This document shows positions 28,431 through 38,102 of a DNA stretch of 64,000 nt, piece by piece; the first letter of the stretch is position 1, and every line of letters begins with the position of its first letter. The notes under the pieces are model-generated. The model did not search any database. It was not told the origin of the DNA and saw only the letters and a list, made by a program, of their open reading frames with translations. Both the position numbers and the translations under genes were made by a program. This DNA is from Syntrophobacterales bacterium (GTDB lineage: Bacteria; Desulfobacterota; Desulfobaccia; Desulfobaccales; 0-14-0-80-60-11), in the NCBI GenBank assembly GCA_020060385.1, contig JAGVAH010000117.1:1-64000 (forward strand), read 5' to 3'.

Positions 28431-30460
28431 GCATCGCCCGCGATCTGGATATCATTCTGGCCCACGGTCCGGAACTCTCCGCCGGCGGCCTGGACTATTA
28501 TAAACTGGGCCTCTGGGCCGCAGGCCTGCCCAAAAGCCGCATCCTGGCCTTGAACCCCGGCCTTCCCGCCGAGGAATTGGCCCAGCGGTTGCAGGCTTTC
28601 CTCTACCGTGGCTCGGAACACCGGGTGCTTCTGGCTGCCCTGGACCCCCGGCTACGGGCCCGGCAGATTATCCGCCTGCTCCTGGAGGAGATCCGCATCA
28701 ATCCCGAGTTCCTGGGAGTGCTGGACCTGCAGGAGGCCCTGGGCTATCCCGACCCCCAGGCCTGCAGCCTCAAGGCCCATAACCTCATCAGGCTGGCCGC
28801 GTCCATGCTTACCCGGGCCGAACCCATCGTCACCCGGGAACTGCCGGTGAATTCCCGGGTGCTGGTGTGGGGGGATTCCTTTGCCGCCTTGAAAGCCGCG
28901 GTGGACCTGGTTAATCAGGGATATCCGGTTTTGCAGGCCTTTCCCGGGCCTGCCTTTAAGCCCCTGATTCCCGGCGCCCCCCTCACCCAGCCGCCGGGAG
29001 AGGAACTGCTCCAGCTCACCTCCCAGGCCCAGTCCCACCCCGCCGTCCAGTTGGCCCCCCAGGCCCGGATTATAGAGGTCCAGGGGAGTGCCGGGAACTT
29101 TCAGGTGAAGCTGGAGACGGACCAGGAGGTCCGGGTAGAGACGGTGGGAGCCATGATCCTGGCGCCGGAAATGCATCTGCAGCCGGGGGAGGCCGCGGCC
29201 AGCCTCTCCCCCCACCCCCGGGTCCTGACCCAGACCAGGCTGGAGGAAATCCTGGCTGCCCCGGAGGAGGCCAAGGACCTCTTGGGCCCAGGGGCCCCCT
29301 CCCTGCAGGTGGCCTTCCTGGGGGCCGACTCCCACCCCCTGGCCCTGCGCCGGGCCCTGGACGCGGCCAAGAAATTCTTGGCCCGGGACGATTGCCGGGT
29401 GCTCCTCTTGACCCGGGACGCCAAAGTGGGAGTCCCGGAGTTGGAGGGGGAACTGGAGGAGGCCGCGTCCTCCGGCCTCATCGTCGTCAAACTGCCGGGG
29501 CTCCCGGCCCTCTCCCTGGAGGGCGACCGGCCCCGCTTTACCTTTTTTGATCCGGTGATGCACCAGGAAGAGAGCCTGGCTTGCGATCTGGTAATCCTGG
29601 ATGAGGTTTACGCCCCCGCAGCCGGCAACGCCGCCCAGGCCGAACTTCTGGGCCTCTTTCCCGGCCCCCGGGGATTCTTCCAGGTGGACAACGTCCGCCA
29701 CCTGCCGGTGATCACCAACCGCCGGGGCATCTGCGTGGCGGGCCCGGCCCGGGGCGTCATGGGGCTGGATCAGGCCCTGGCCGAAGCTGACGCCGCAGTC
29801 TCGGCAGTGCACCAGCTCCTTGGCCGGGGCCGGGCCGAGGCCCCCCAGGGCCGGGCGGTCATCGACCGGGGGCGCTGCGTTCTGTGCCTCACCTGCCACC
29901 GCCTCTGCCCCCACGGCGCGGTGAGCTGGGACAACCGGGCCATCATCAACGAATTGGCCTGCCAGGGGTGCGGCGTCTGCGCCTCCCAGTGCCCCAACGA
30001 GGCCATCCAGATCCGCAACTTCACCGACGATCAGGTGGTGGCGGCCATGGAGACCCTGGACCCCCGCCTCACCCCCAAAATCGTGGCTTTTTTATGCCAG
30101 AACTCCGCCTGGGAAGCCTATCACGGGGCTTTAAAGATGCAACAAATCGTCCTGCCCCTGGGCTTTACTCCCTTAAGGATGCCCTGCGCCGGCAAGATCG
30201 ACATCGATTACCTGCTCAAGGCCTTTACCTACGGGGCCGATGGCGTCTTGGTGCTGGGCTGCCACTCCGACAACTGCAAGTCCCAGATGGGCAATGAGCA
30301 CGCCCTGTGGCGGGTGGAGAGGGCCCGGACGATGCTGGAGGAGGCCGGGGTCGATCCCCGGCGGTTGGTCTTCAGGACTCTGGCCGCCAACGCCCCCCGG
30401 GACTTCCTGGCCGCGGTGCATCATCTGGCCGGCCTGCTGCAAGAGGTGAAGGCGGCTTAA
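28427..30460 (+). CDS. Degenerate HdrA-like half + 2x[4Fe-4S] ferredoxin + MvhD fusion
   Basis: CVLCLTCHRLCPHGAV / CQGCGVCASQCPNEAI, then MvhD-like IVAFLCQNSAWEAY…GCHSDNCKSQMGN. Confidence 0.85.
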   Translation: MSIARDLDIILAHGPELSAGGLDYYKLGLWAAGLPKSRILALNPGLPAEELAQRLQAFLYRGSEHRVLLAALDPRLRARQIIRLLLEEIRINPEFLGVLDLQEALGYPDPQACSLKAHNLIRLAASMLTRAEPIVTRELPVNSRVLVWGDSFAALKAAVDLVNQGYPVLQAFPGPAFKPLIPGAPLTQPPGEELLQLTSQAQSHPAVQLAPQARIIEVQGSAGNFQVKLETDQEVRVETVGAMILAPEMHLQPGEAAASLSPHPRVLTQTRLEEILAAPEEAKDLLGPGAPSLQVAFLGADSHPLALRRALDAAKKFLARDDCRVLLLTRDAKVGVPELEGELEEAASSGLIVVKLPGLPALSLEGDRPRFTFFDPVMHQEESLACDLVILDEVYAPAAGNAAQAELLGLFPGPRGFFQVDNVRHLPVITNRRGICVAGPARGVMGLDQALAEADAAVSAVHQLLGRGRAEAPQGRAVIDRGRCVLCLTCHRLCPHGAVSWDNRAIINELACQGCGVCASQCPNEAIQIRNFTDDQVVAAMETLDPRLTPKIVAFLCQNSAWEAYHGALKMQQIVLPLGFTPLRMPCAGKIDIDYLLKAFTYGADGVLVLGCHSDNCKSQMGNEHALWRVERARTMLEEAGVDPRRLVFRTLAANAPRDFLAAVHHLAGLLQEVKAA

Positions 30461-30468
30461 CAGGGGCT

Positions 30469-30523
30469 GTCATTCTGAACGGAGCGCAGCGGAGTGAAGA
30501 ATCTCGTTTTTTGTGATTCTTCT
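30469..30523. repeat. MITE-like element family 2, copy B (partial)
   Basis: gtcattctgaacggagcgcagcggagtgaagaatct. Confidence 0.7.
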
Positions 30524-30575
30524 GGCCGCAACTGGGTATCAGGGGAGGGTGGGGATGCCTTGCAGGGAGCGCCTT

Positions 30576-31223
30576 TTATCCCCCCGCCAGAATAATCTGC
30601 CGTAATTGCGCGGCCGCGGCCCTGGGGTCCGGGGCCCCGGTCACCGCGCTCATCACCGCGGGGTGTCTGGCCCCCCGGGCCACCACCTGGCCGATGTTGG
30701 CCGGGGTGATGCCCCCCATGGTGGTCCAGGGAATACGCAGGTGGGGGGCGATGCGCTCCAGGGCCCCGGGGCCCAAAGGAGTGGCGGCGGGTTTCGTCTG
30801 GGTGGCGAAGATGGGGCCGATATTGACGTAGCTGGCGCCCGCGGCCTCCGCGGCCAGGGCCTCTTCCAGGGAATGGGTGGACGCGCCGATAAAGAGCTCC
30901 GGCGCGATGAGGCGGGCGGCGCTGACCGGCAGGTCCTCCTGCCCCAGATGCACCCCGTCCGCACCGCTGGCCAGGGCGATGTCCAGCCGGTCGTCAATGA
31001 TTAAGAGCGCGCCTACGGCCCCGGTCCGTTGCCGGAACTCCCGGGCCAGTTCATAGAGGGCCAGGCCGCCCAATTCCTTTTCCCGCATCTGCACGATCTT
31101 CACCCCCGCGGCCAGGGTCTCTTCCAGGACCGCCAGCGCGGTTCGACCGCCGCAAAACGCGGTGGTAATCACCACATAAAGATCCGCGGCCTCGAAAACG
31201 GCCCGGCTCTGGGCGTGGTTCAT
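30576..31223 (-). CDS. thiE: Thiamine phosphate synthase
   Basis: KIVQMREKELGG, GADGVHLGQEDLPV, SYVNIGPIFATQTKP, TMGGITPANIGQV. Confidence 0.94.
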   Translation of the reverse strand: MNHAQSRAVFEAADLYVVITTAFCGGRTALAVLEETLAAGVKIVQMREKELGGLALYELAREFRQRTGAVGALLIIDDRLDIALASGADGVHLGQEDLPVSAARLIAPELFIGASTHSLEEALAAEAAGASYVNIGPIFATQTKPAATPLGPGALERIAPHLRIPWTTMGGITPANIGQVVARGARHPAVMSAVTGAPDPRAAAAQLRQIILAGG

Positions 31224-31426
31224 CAGCCGCCCCCCACCAGGCGCACCAGTTCCAGGACGTCCCCCTCATCCAGGGGCGTCTCCCGGTAAGCGGTGCGGCC
31301 CACGATTTCCCCGTTTTTCTCCACCACCGTGGCCTCAGGCTTGAGGCCCAGCTCCTCCAGCAAAGCGAACACTGAAGCTGCGGCGGTATTCCTGGGTTCG
31401 CCGTTGATGGTCAATTTCAATGACAT
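31223..31426 (-). CDS. thiS: Sulfur carrier protein ThiS
   Basis: 67 aa beta-grasp protein ending in GG; overlaps thiE start. Confidence 0.92.
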   Translation of the reverse strand: MSLKLTINGEPRNTAAASVFALLEELGLKPEATVVEKNGEIVGRTAYRETPLDEGDVLELVRLVGGG

Positions 31427-31566
31427 ATCTCCTGATTAAAAATCTTACCATCGAGACACAGAGGACACAGAATTACACAGAGAAGAAACTTATGGTGGGC
31501 AAAGCCCACCATAAGTTTTTCCCTCTGTGATTCTCTGTGATCTTTGTGTCTCTGTGGTTAATTTTT

Positions 31567-32709
31567 TCATTCCACAAAGGCCCGGTCGAAGTCCTTCCAG
31601 ACCGGATCGTAGCCCGCCCGGCGGATGGCCGCCACCACTTCCTCCGGGGTGCGCCGGTCTACGGGTTCGAACTGTTCCAGGGCGCTGTCCCCCAAATGGG
31701 AGTAGCCCCCCGGCCTGGTGGAGGAGCCCGCGCTCATCATGGTCACCCCCAGGTGGATCAACCGGTCCCGGAGCCCGGGCCGCTCCCGGGTGGAGAGGTT
31801 GAAGCCCGCCTCCGGCAAAAAGAGGCGCAGGGCCAGCATCAGTTGCACCAGCTCCTTATCGCTCAAGGGGTGGGCAATGGTGTGCCGGGGGGGGACCTTG
31901 AAGAGGCGGGGGAAGGAGACCGCCACCGCGCTCTGCCAGCATTCCTTTTGGAGGTAGCGGGCGTGGAGCGCGGTCCAGAAGCCGTCCAGGCGCCAGTCGC
32001 AGAGGCCCAGGAGGGCGCCGATGGACAGCCGCCGCACCCCGGCATGGCCCGCGGCCTCGATGGCTCCCAGACGGGCGGCATAGTCCTTTTTCCGGCCCTT
32101 GAGATGCACCTGGGCGTAAGTCTCCCGGTGATAGGTCTCCATGTACAGGGTCACCCCTTCCAGGCCCGCGTCCACCAGGCGGCGGTACTCCTCTTCTTTG
32201 AGGGCATAGATTTCCACGGACACCCCGGGGAAGTATTCCCGGGCGATGGCCACGGCCTGGACGATATAGTCCAGCGGCGCGGCCTGGGGATGGTCCCCGG
32301 TGAGGAGCAAAAGATTTTGGAAGCCGTGGGCGGCCAGGGTTTCGCATTCGGTGCGGATCTCCCCGGGGGTGAGGGTCCGCCGCTCCCCCTCCTGGCCGGA
32401 GTGGCAGGCATAGGCGCAGTAGGTGCAATCCGCGGCGCAGATGTTGGAGAGGTAGATGGGCACGTAGAGGCCGATGATGCGCCCGAACTGCCGCCGGGTC
32501 TGGCGGTGGGCCAGGCGGGCCATCTCCTCCAGCCGCAACGCGGCCGCGGGCGACAGGAGCGCAGCCAGGTCCTCGGCCTGCAAAATATCCCGGCGCAGGG
32601 CCCGGGTGACGTCCGCGTCCGTGGCTTTGGTAATGAGGCCGCGGATGCGGGCCTCGGGCCAGGAGTCCAAGGTTTTAGTGAAGGGGGAAGGTTTTGATGC
32701 TGTTTTCAT
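31567..32709 (-). CDS. thiH: 2-iminoacetate synthase ThiH
   Basis: Radical SAM ISNICAADCTYCAYAC; ThiH-typical length and context. Confidence 0.93.
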   Translation of the reverse strand: MKTASKPSPFTKTLDSWPEARIRGLITKATDADVTRALRRDILQAEDLAALLSPAAALRLEEMARLAHRQTRRQFGRIIGLYVPIYLSNICAADCTYCAYACHSGQEGERRTLTPGEIRTECETLAAHGFQNLLLLTGDHPQAAPLDYIVQAVAIAREYFPGVSVEIYALKEEEYRRLVDAGLEGVTLYMETYHRETYAQVHLKGRKKDYAARLGAIEAAGHAGVRRLSIGALLGLCDWRLDGFWTALHARYLQKECWQSAVAVSFPRLFKVPPRHTIAHPLSDKELVQLMLALRLFLPEAGFNLSTRERPGLRDRLIHLGVTMMSAGSSTRPGGYSHLGDSALEQFEPVDRRTPEEVVAAIRRAGYDPVWKDFDRAFVE

Positions 32710-32782
32710 AGAATTATATTTGTTATGAGATCAAGCTGATACTGTATTGAATCAACACCACCCCATTCGTTCGATATGATTG

Positions 32783-33043
32783 TTAAGAGGTGCTTTCATC
32801 TTTTAATTCTTTTTCTACCATTTGCTTAAGTATGGAGGACGCATAAATCCGTATCTGCTCGTCATCAATGCGTTTAAAATAACTTTTGTCGCAATGATAT
32901 TGAGAGCTATACCAAACATCGAAGGCGAATATGGAGCGATCTACCTGCCTGATTCTGAGTCTCCCATAGTACTCCTTTCCACCAACCCTCACTTTGAGTT
33001 CTTCGATCACACTACCATCGTCAAGTCTCTCCTGCCTTGACAT
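32783..33043 (-). CDS. Hypothetical protein, AT-rich
   Basis: 86-aa ORF downstream of HNH gene. Confidence 0.5.
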   Translation of the reverse strand: MSRQERLDDGSVIEELKVRVGGKEYYGRLRIRQVDRSIFAFDVWYSSQYHCDKSYFKRIDDEQIRIYASSILKQMVEKELKDESTS

Positions 33044-33163
33044 GTTTTAGCCTCCTAACAGAGTATCTCAATTGAAGACAAAAACGGAGCTTGTGAACCG
33101 AAATAAAAAAATACAGGTTTAAACTGCATTTGGTCTATTCTTTACTTAGCGTATTTAATATGT

Positions 33164-34033
33164 TTACTTTTTAATTTTCTGAACAATCTCCCGTAGTTCT
33201 ATTAAAGACAGGATAGGGTTTTCCCGATGGATCATTCTGTGGCAATTTGAGCAGAGAACGGCAAAATCATCTTTCGGCGAGACTTTTATGGCTTGATTTG
33301 GCGGCAATTCGTACATGGGCTTAAGATGGTGAGCCTCAATATACTTATGCCCGAGCTTTCCATAGACCTTTTCATAATTAAACGCACAAACCTGACAAGT
33401 ATAACCATGAAATTGTTTCGCAGCTTGCGCTGCCTGAGGATTGCGCTCGACTTTACGATGATTTTGAATTCGACATCGTTCTTCATATGTTGACTCGGGT
33501 AAGTCAAGTTGAAAAAGATCATCCTCAGAGGGTACTTGTCCTGGAATAATTATCTCAATGATTTGATTATCCTTAAACGGAATCGGGGACTTGAAACTCT
33601 CCCAAATCTCTTTAAGCTTATCCTTATTATCCTCTGATTCGTTTATGGGATACCAACACCGAGTATTGGCAATGTTTTTGTGAGGTATGCCGTGCCGGTC
33701 AAGGGCATCCTCTAAATCTCTCAGATGACCTTTGCCCTCACGAATCGATTCAATATCTATTAAAAAATATTTCGGATATCGCTCGCTTTCTTCTCCTTCA
33801 TTGCGGAATAGGAAACTATTTGATTCAGCAAGATAAACTATGTTTCCTTTAATGTAAGAAAAGATTAGCAACTCCCCTGGCCACATTCCCTTTTCCGCAA
33901 TCCTCCCTTTTGTCACCAGGAACTGTCCCTGGGGATTGCGTTCGCGCAATTTGTTATTGAAATAATCTTTGACCATTTCCGGTGTTCTCATGTCTGGATC
34001 ATCGGGGCTAAGTTTAATGATACGCATATCCAT
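33164..34033 (-). CDS. HNH endonuclease-domain protein
   Basis: CQVCAFNYEKVYGKLGHKYIEAHHLKPMYEL…LCSNCHRMIHR. Confidence 0.85.
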   Translation of the reverse strand: MDMRIIKLSPDDPDMRTPEMVKDYFNNKLRERNPQGQFLVTKGRIAEKGMWPGELLIFSYIKGNIVYLAESNSFLFRNEGEESERYPKYFLIDIESIREGKGHLRDLEDALDRHGIPHKNIANTRCWYPINESEDNKDKLKEIWESFKSPIPFKDNQIIEIIIPGQVPSEDDLFQLDLPESTYEERCRIQNHRKVERNPQAAQAAKQFHGYTCQVCAFNYEKVYGKLGHKYIEAHHLKPMYELPPNQAIKVSPKDDFAVLCSNCHRMIHRENPILSLIELREIVQKIKK

Positions 34034-34044
34034 CTCCCAAGAGT

Positions 34045-34096
34045 CCGTAGGGTGCGTCTCACGCACCAATTTCGGCGCGTAAGACGCGCCCTACGG
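34045..34096. repeat. Palindromic intergenic element
   Basis: ccgtagggtgcgtct…agacgcgccctacgg. Confidence 0.7.
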
Positions 34097-34097
34097 C

Positions 34098-34346
34098 TCA
34101 TTCTCCCGATTTGGCGCGCCTGCTGGCAGGCTTAGCCGGTCGCGTCGTTCTCCGGGCAATTTCCATCAGGGAACGCAAGGCCTCATTCAGCGCTTCTTCC
34201 GTGGGAAAGGCCTGGGCCACCTCCGGACTGCGCATGACCACGTTAGTGGGGCCCCGGGAAGCTTCCAGATACTTGCCGCGCATCCCGGGACCGAGGTCCT
34301 CCCGGCGATATTCCGGGCGCAAATCATCAGACTTAGCCTTCTGCAT
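34098..34346 (-). CDS. Small conserved-looking hypothetical protein (DLRPEYRREDLGPGMRGKY…TNVVM…VAQAFPTEEALNEALRSLM)
   Basis: 82 aa; resembles a common small bacterial family with DMRPEYDFS-GVRGKY motif. Confidence 0.65.
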   Translation of the reverse strand: MQKAKSDDLRPEYRREDLGPGMRGKYLEASRGPTNVVMRSPEVAQAFPTEEALNEALRSLMEIARRTTRPAKPASRRAKSGE

Positions 34347-34625
34347 AGATGTTTTGGTGGGCCATGCCCACCCTACATGATGATCTTGGGAACGCCTTTA
34401 CCCGCCAAGCTCAGCTTGGCAACGATTTTCGTTCCCAAGTGCAACTTGGGAACGAGGGGAATGAGGATGTCGCTTTTAGCTGCTCCCCTCACCCCGGCCC
34501 TCTCCCCCCGCAGGGGGGGAGGGTTGGGGGGAGGGGGAGGATAAGAGCAGTATTCTTGACCTTTAAGCGACTTTCGTCGATATCTCGACTTGCTATCCTA
34601 TCCCCCCAGGTATCTGGGGTAGAGG

Positions 34626-35222
34626 TTATTTTTTAGTTTTCTTCAACTCTTTGAGAATTTCCTGGGCCTCGGCCAGCCCCTGGTCGGCCGCCTTTTCCAG
34701 CAAGGCCTGGGCTTGGGCCACATCTCTCGGCACCCCGTCACCCCTGGCATACATGAGCCCCAGACAGAGCTGGGCCTTGGCGTCGCCCTGGGCCACCGCC
34801 TTTTCCAGCCAGGCCTTGGCCTGGGCGTAGTCCCGCTTCACCCCCTCACCCTGGGCGTACATATAACCCAGGCTGAACTGGGCCGCGGCGTTGCCCTGGG
34901 CCGCAGCCTTTTCAAACCAGGCCTGGGCCTGGGCATAATCCTTCTGCACCCCCAAACCCTTGAGATACATCACCCCCAGATTCTTCTGGGCCTGGTGGTA
35001 GCCCTGGGCCGCGGCCTTCTCGAACCAGGCCTGGGCCTGGGCCCAATCCTTGGCTACCCCCTCCCCTTTGGCGTACATGGCCCCCAGGCTGCACTGGGCC
35101 GCGGCGTCCCCCTTTTCCGCCTTGGCCTTAACTTCCTCCAGGGATTGGGCGTAAGCCAGGTGGGCCAACCCCACCCACACCACCAAAAGAGATAAGGTAA
35201 AAATGCCTTTTTTCATGGCCAC
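34626..35222 (-). CDS. Sel1-repeat (TPR-like) secreted protein
   Basis: Signal peptide and 36-aa repeats (AAAQGNAAAQFSLGYMYAQGEGVKRDYAQAKAWLEKA). Confidence 0.92.
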   Translation of the reverse strand: MAMKKGIFTLSLLVVWVGLAHLAYAQSLEEVKAKAEKGDAAAQCSLGAMYAKGEGVAKDWAQAQAWFEKAAAQGYHQAQKNLGVMYLKGLGVQKDYAQAQAWFEKAAAQGNAAAQFSLGYMYAQGEGVKRDYAQAKAWLEKAVAQGDAKAQLCLGLMYARGDGVPRDVAQAQALLEKAADQGLAEAQEILKELKKTKK

Positions 35223-35330
35223 TCCCGTTTTCCAGAGATTTGCCTACAGGTTCGATGCTCTTGCAGGGGCTGACCCTGGTGTCCGCCCTGGTCCGGGCGT
35301 ACACGGGGAGCGTCCCGGCCCGGCTGCATT

Positions 35331-36011
35331 TTAACCCATGGGGATGATTTTGTAATCCTGGAGGGCTTCGAAGACCCCATGGAAGACCAGCCCCATGCCG
35401 ATGGCGGCCACGAAAAAGCCGACGATGCGGGTGGCCGCGTCAATCCCCCCCGGCCCGATGCGCCCCAGAAGCTCCTTGGCATAGGCCAGGATCACGTAGG
35501 TGACCAGCATCGCCGCCAGGATGGCCAGACAGATGCCCAGCAGGTCCACGAAGTCCGAGATGGGATGTTTCACCAGGGAACTCATGCCCATGATGGTGGC
35601 CAGGACCCCGGGGCCGAACATCAGGGGCATGGCCAGGGGCACGAAGGCGATATTTCCGGCTGGCTGGCCCGACCCGCCGCCGCCGTGGATCACCCCTTCG
35701 GAGGGGGAAGGCAGAAAAAGAGAAAAGCCGATGCGCATGAGGATAATGCCGCCCACAATGCGGATCATGCTCAGGGAGACCGAAAAGACCTTGAGCACCA
35801 AAGTGCCGAAGATCAGGAAGAAAAAGATCAGGCCAGCAGTGTAGAAACAGGCCCGGCGGGCCACCTGGCGGTGGGCCTGGCTGTCCTGGCCGGCCAGAAG
35901 CTTGAGGAAGATGGGCAGGGACTCCAGGGGATTAATTACCGCCAATAAGGTCGTAAAAGTCCCCACAAACAAAGCCACCGATCTGCCCATGGTCCATTCT
36001 CCCCAGCCCAT
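35331..36011 (-). CDS. MarC family integral membrane protein
   Basis: FTTLLAVINPLESLPIFL, GGIILMRIGFSL, MPLMFGPG. Confidence 0.88.
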   Translation of the reverse strand: MGWGEWTMGRSVALFVGTFTTLLAVINPLESLPIFLKLLAGQDSQAHRQVARRACFYTAGLIFFFLIFGTLVLKVFSVSLSMIRIVGGIILMRIGFSLFLPSPSEGVIHGGGGSGQPAGNIAFVPLAMPLMFGPGVLATIMGMSSLVKHPISDFVDLLGICLAILAAMLVTYVILAYAKELLGRIGPGGIDAATRIVGFFVAAIGMGLVFHGVFEALQDYKIIPMG

Positions 36012-36180
36012 TAGAATAAAATCAACCGCGGTGCCGCTCTCTCTATAATAATTATAACCGCCTCAATCTTCCAGCACAGTTTGAGGCCACAACCTTAAAC
36101 AGTAGAGGACGCTGCTTCTCTCCATAGTCTTGCGCCTCCCCCGCCTTTGCTGACGCCGCTATTTGTCTTCCCGGATTTCT

Positions 36181-37173
36181 TCATTCCGCCAGGAGCAGGA
36201 ATCTCACGGGATCGATGAAAGCCCTGGCAATCTCGGTGAGGACCGCGCAGTGGTCGGAGACAAAATCAGCGTTGACGCCGTTAAAAACGACCTGGCTCTG
36301 CTTGACCCGGATGCCCTGGCCCCTGATAAAGAGAAAATCAATGCGGGAAGGGGAATCAACGCTGGTAAAGGGATTTCCGGGAACCCCGAAGGTGCAGCCC
36401 CCGGTACTTGCCGGGGTGCAGCAGTTTTTGGGGTCGGCAAAGCCGTTGGCCCTGGCATAGGAATCGATAAAGCCCTGGTCAAGGAACTTCTGATAGGCAG
36501 CCGGGGAATCGTTAATGGAAAAATTCATATCTCCGGCCACCAGGCTGGCAACTGCTGGATTTTGGGCATCTGTCAGGTTGACGAATTCCATCAAGGCATC
36601 AATCTGGGGATCGATGCCTTCCTCAGAAGGATTATAGATATGGACGCTATATAGATTTATCTTGCCGAATCCGGGGATATCCACGGCAGCCATGACGATA
36701 TTTTTTCTCCCCGGGAAATCCGGTCCCGGGAGATCCGTGGGCGTCCCGGTGCTGGCCGCGGCAGTGGCTAGCATGATGTATCTGGGCAGGATGCCCACTT
36801 TAAAAACCAGGTAGGGAGGGTAACCCCAGTTGGCTTCGGTGCAATACCCATACTGCAGGCCGGCCGCGCCTAACATCGAGGCCAGGTCCGCGCCGCTATC
36901 CTGGGTGGGGGGGGTATCATAAGAGCCCCCGGAAAGCTCTTGCAAGGCCAGGAGGTGGACCGGGGTGGTCACCAGAAAATCGACTATCCTCTGGAATCTT
37001 GATTCCCTGGCTTCCGAGGCGCGTTGCATCACGTTCAGGGTTAATATTTTTACGCTCGCCTGGGGCTCCGGGGGTTGTTGGGTGAGATTCTGGAAATCAG
37101 CCGAGACCTGATTAGGAATCAAACCAAAAACCAGGAGGAAAAGAATGGCTACCCAAAAACTATTCTTTTGCAT
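36181..37173 (-). CDS. Endonuclease/exonuclease/phosphatase family protein, secreted
   Basis: Signal peptide; VKILTLNVMQ…LLALQEL…VAGDMNFS…RIDFLFIRG…SDHCAVLTE. Confidence 0.88.
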   Translation of the reverse strand: MQKNSFWVAILFLLVFGLIPNQVSADFQNLTQQPPEPQASVKILTLNVMQRASEARESRFQRIVDFLVTTPVHLLALQELSGGSYDTPPTQDSGADLASMLGAAGLQYGYCTEANWGYPPYLVFKVGILPRYIMLATAAASTGTPTDLPGPDFPGRKNIVMAAVDIPGFGKINLYSVHIYNPSEEGIDPQIDALMEFVNLTDAQNPAVASLVAGDMNFSINDSPAAYQKFLDQGFIDSYARANGFADPKNCCTPASTGGCTFGVPGNPFTSVDSPSRIDFLFIRGQGIRVKQSQVVFNGVNADFVSDHCAVLTEIARAFIDPVRFLLLAE

Positions 37174-37188
37174 ATGCTTCAGGCTTGG

Positions 37189-37968
37189 CTATTCCAAGAA
37201 CCCCGTGAGGGGGGAGGAGGCGGCCGCGGCTTCCCGCTCCGGGCCCAGGCCGGAAAGGTACGCCAGGCGGCCCGCGGCCACGGCCATGGCGAAGGCGCCC
37301 GCCATCTTGCCGTGGTCTTCTGCTTCGGCCAGGGCCGTATTCACCAGCACCGCGTCCGCGCCCATCTCCATGGCCTCCGCGGCATGGGAGGGCGCGCCCA
37401 GCCCCGCATCCACCACCACCGGCACCTTGGCCTGTTCGATGATGATGCGGATCATGTCTTTGGTCCTTAAGCCCCGGTTGCTGCCGATGGGCGCGCCCAG
37501 AGGCATGACCGTGGCCGTGCCCAGTTCTTCCAGGCGTTTGGCCAGGATGGGGTCCGCCTGGATGTAAGGAAGCACCACAAATCCGTCCTTGATGAGCATC
37601 TCCGCGGCCTTGAGCGTGTCCACCGGGTCGGGCAGCAGGTAGCGGGGTTCCGGGGTGAGTTCCAGTTTCACCCAGGGGGGCAGGCCCATGGCCCGGGCCA
37701 TCTTCGCCAGGCGCACGGCTTCTTCAGCGGTCCGGGCCCCGGAGGTGTTGGGCAGGATCAGGTGTTTTTGGGGGTCCAGGACCGAAAGGATGCTGTCTCC
37801 CTGGGGTTGGGAGAGGTCCACCCGGCGCAGGGCCACGGTGACGATCTCGGCGTGGGAGCCGCTGAGCGCGGCCTTCAGGGCCGCGGCGGAGGGGAATTTC
37901 CCCGTGCCCACCAGCAGGCGGGAGCGGAAAGAACGGCCGGCGATGATCAAAGGATCGTGGGGCATCAT
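37189..37968 (-). CDS. thiG: Thiazole synthase
   Basis: [66 protein letters not shown]. Confidence 0.96.
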   Translation of the reverse strand: MMPHDPLIIAGRSFRSRLLVGTGKFPSAAALKAALSGSHAEIVTVALRRVDLSQPQGDSILSVLDPQKHLILPNTSGARTAEEAVRLAKMARAMGLPPWVKLELTPEPRYLLPDPVDTLKAAEMLIKDGFVVLPYIQADPILAKRLEELGTATVMPLGAPIGSNRGLRTKDMIRIIIEQAKVPVVVDAGLGAPSHAAEAMEMGADAVLVNTALAEAEDHGKMAGAFAMAVAAGRLAYLSGLGPEREAAAASSPLTGFLE

Positions 37969-38102
37969 TAACTCATGGAGAATAAAAGTTCCAAGTTCCA
38001 GGTTCCAAGGTTAGACCGCGACTCCCAGACTTTCTCATAACTTACGGAGGAGTCGCAGGCTTTGGCCTTTATTTTTACAGCCCACAGCTCACTGCTTACT
38101 GT

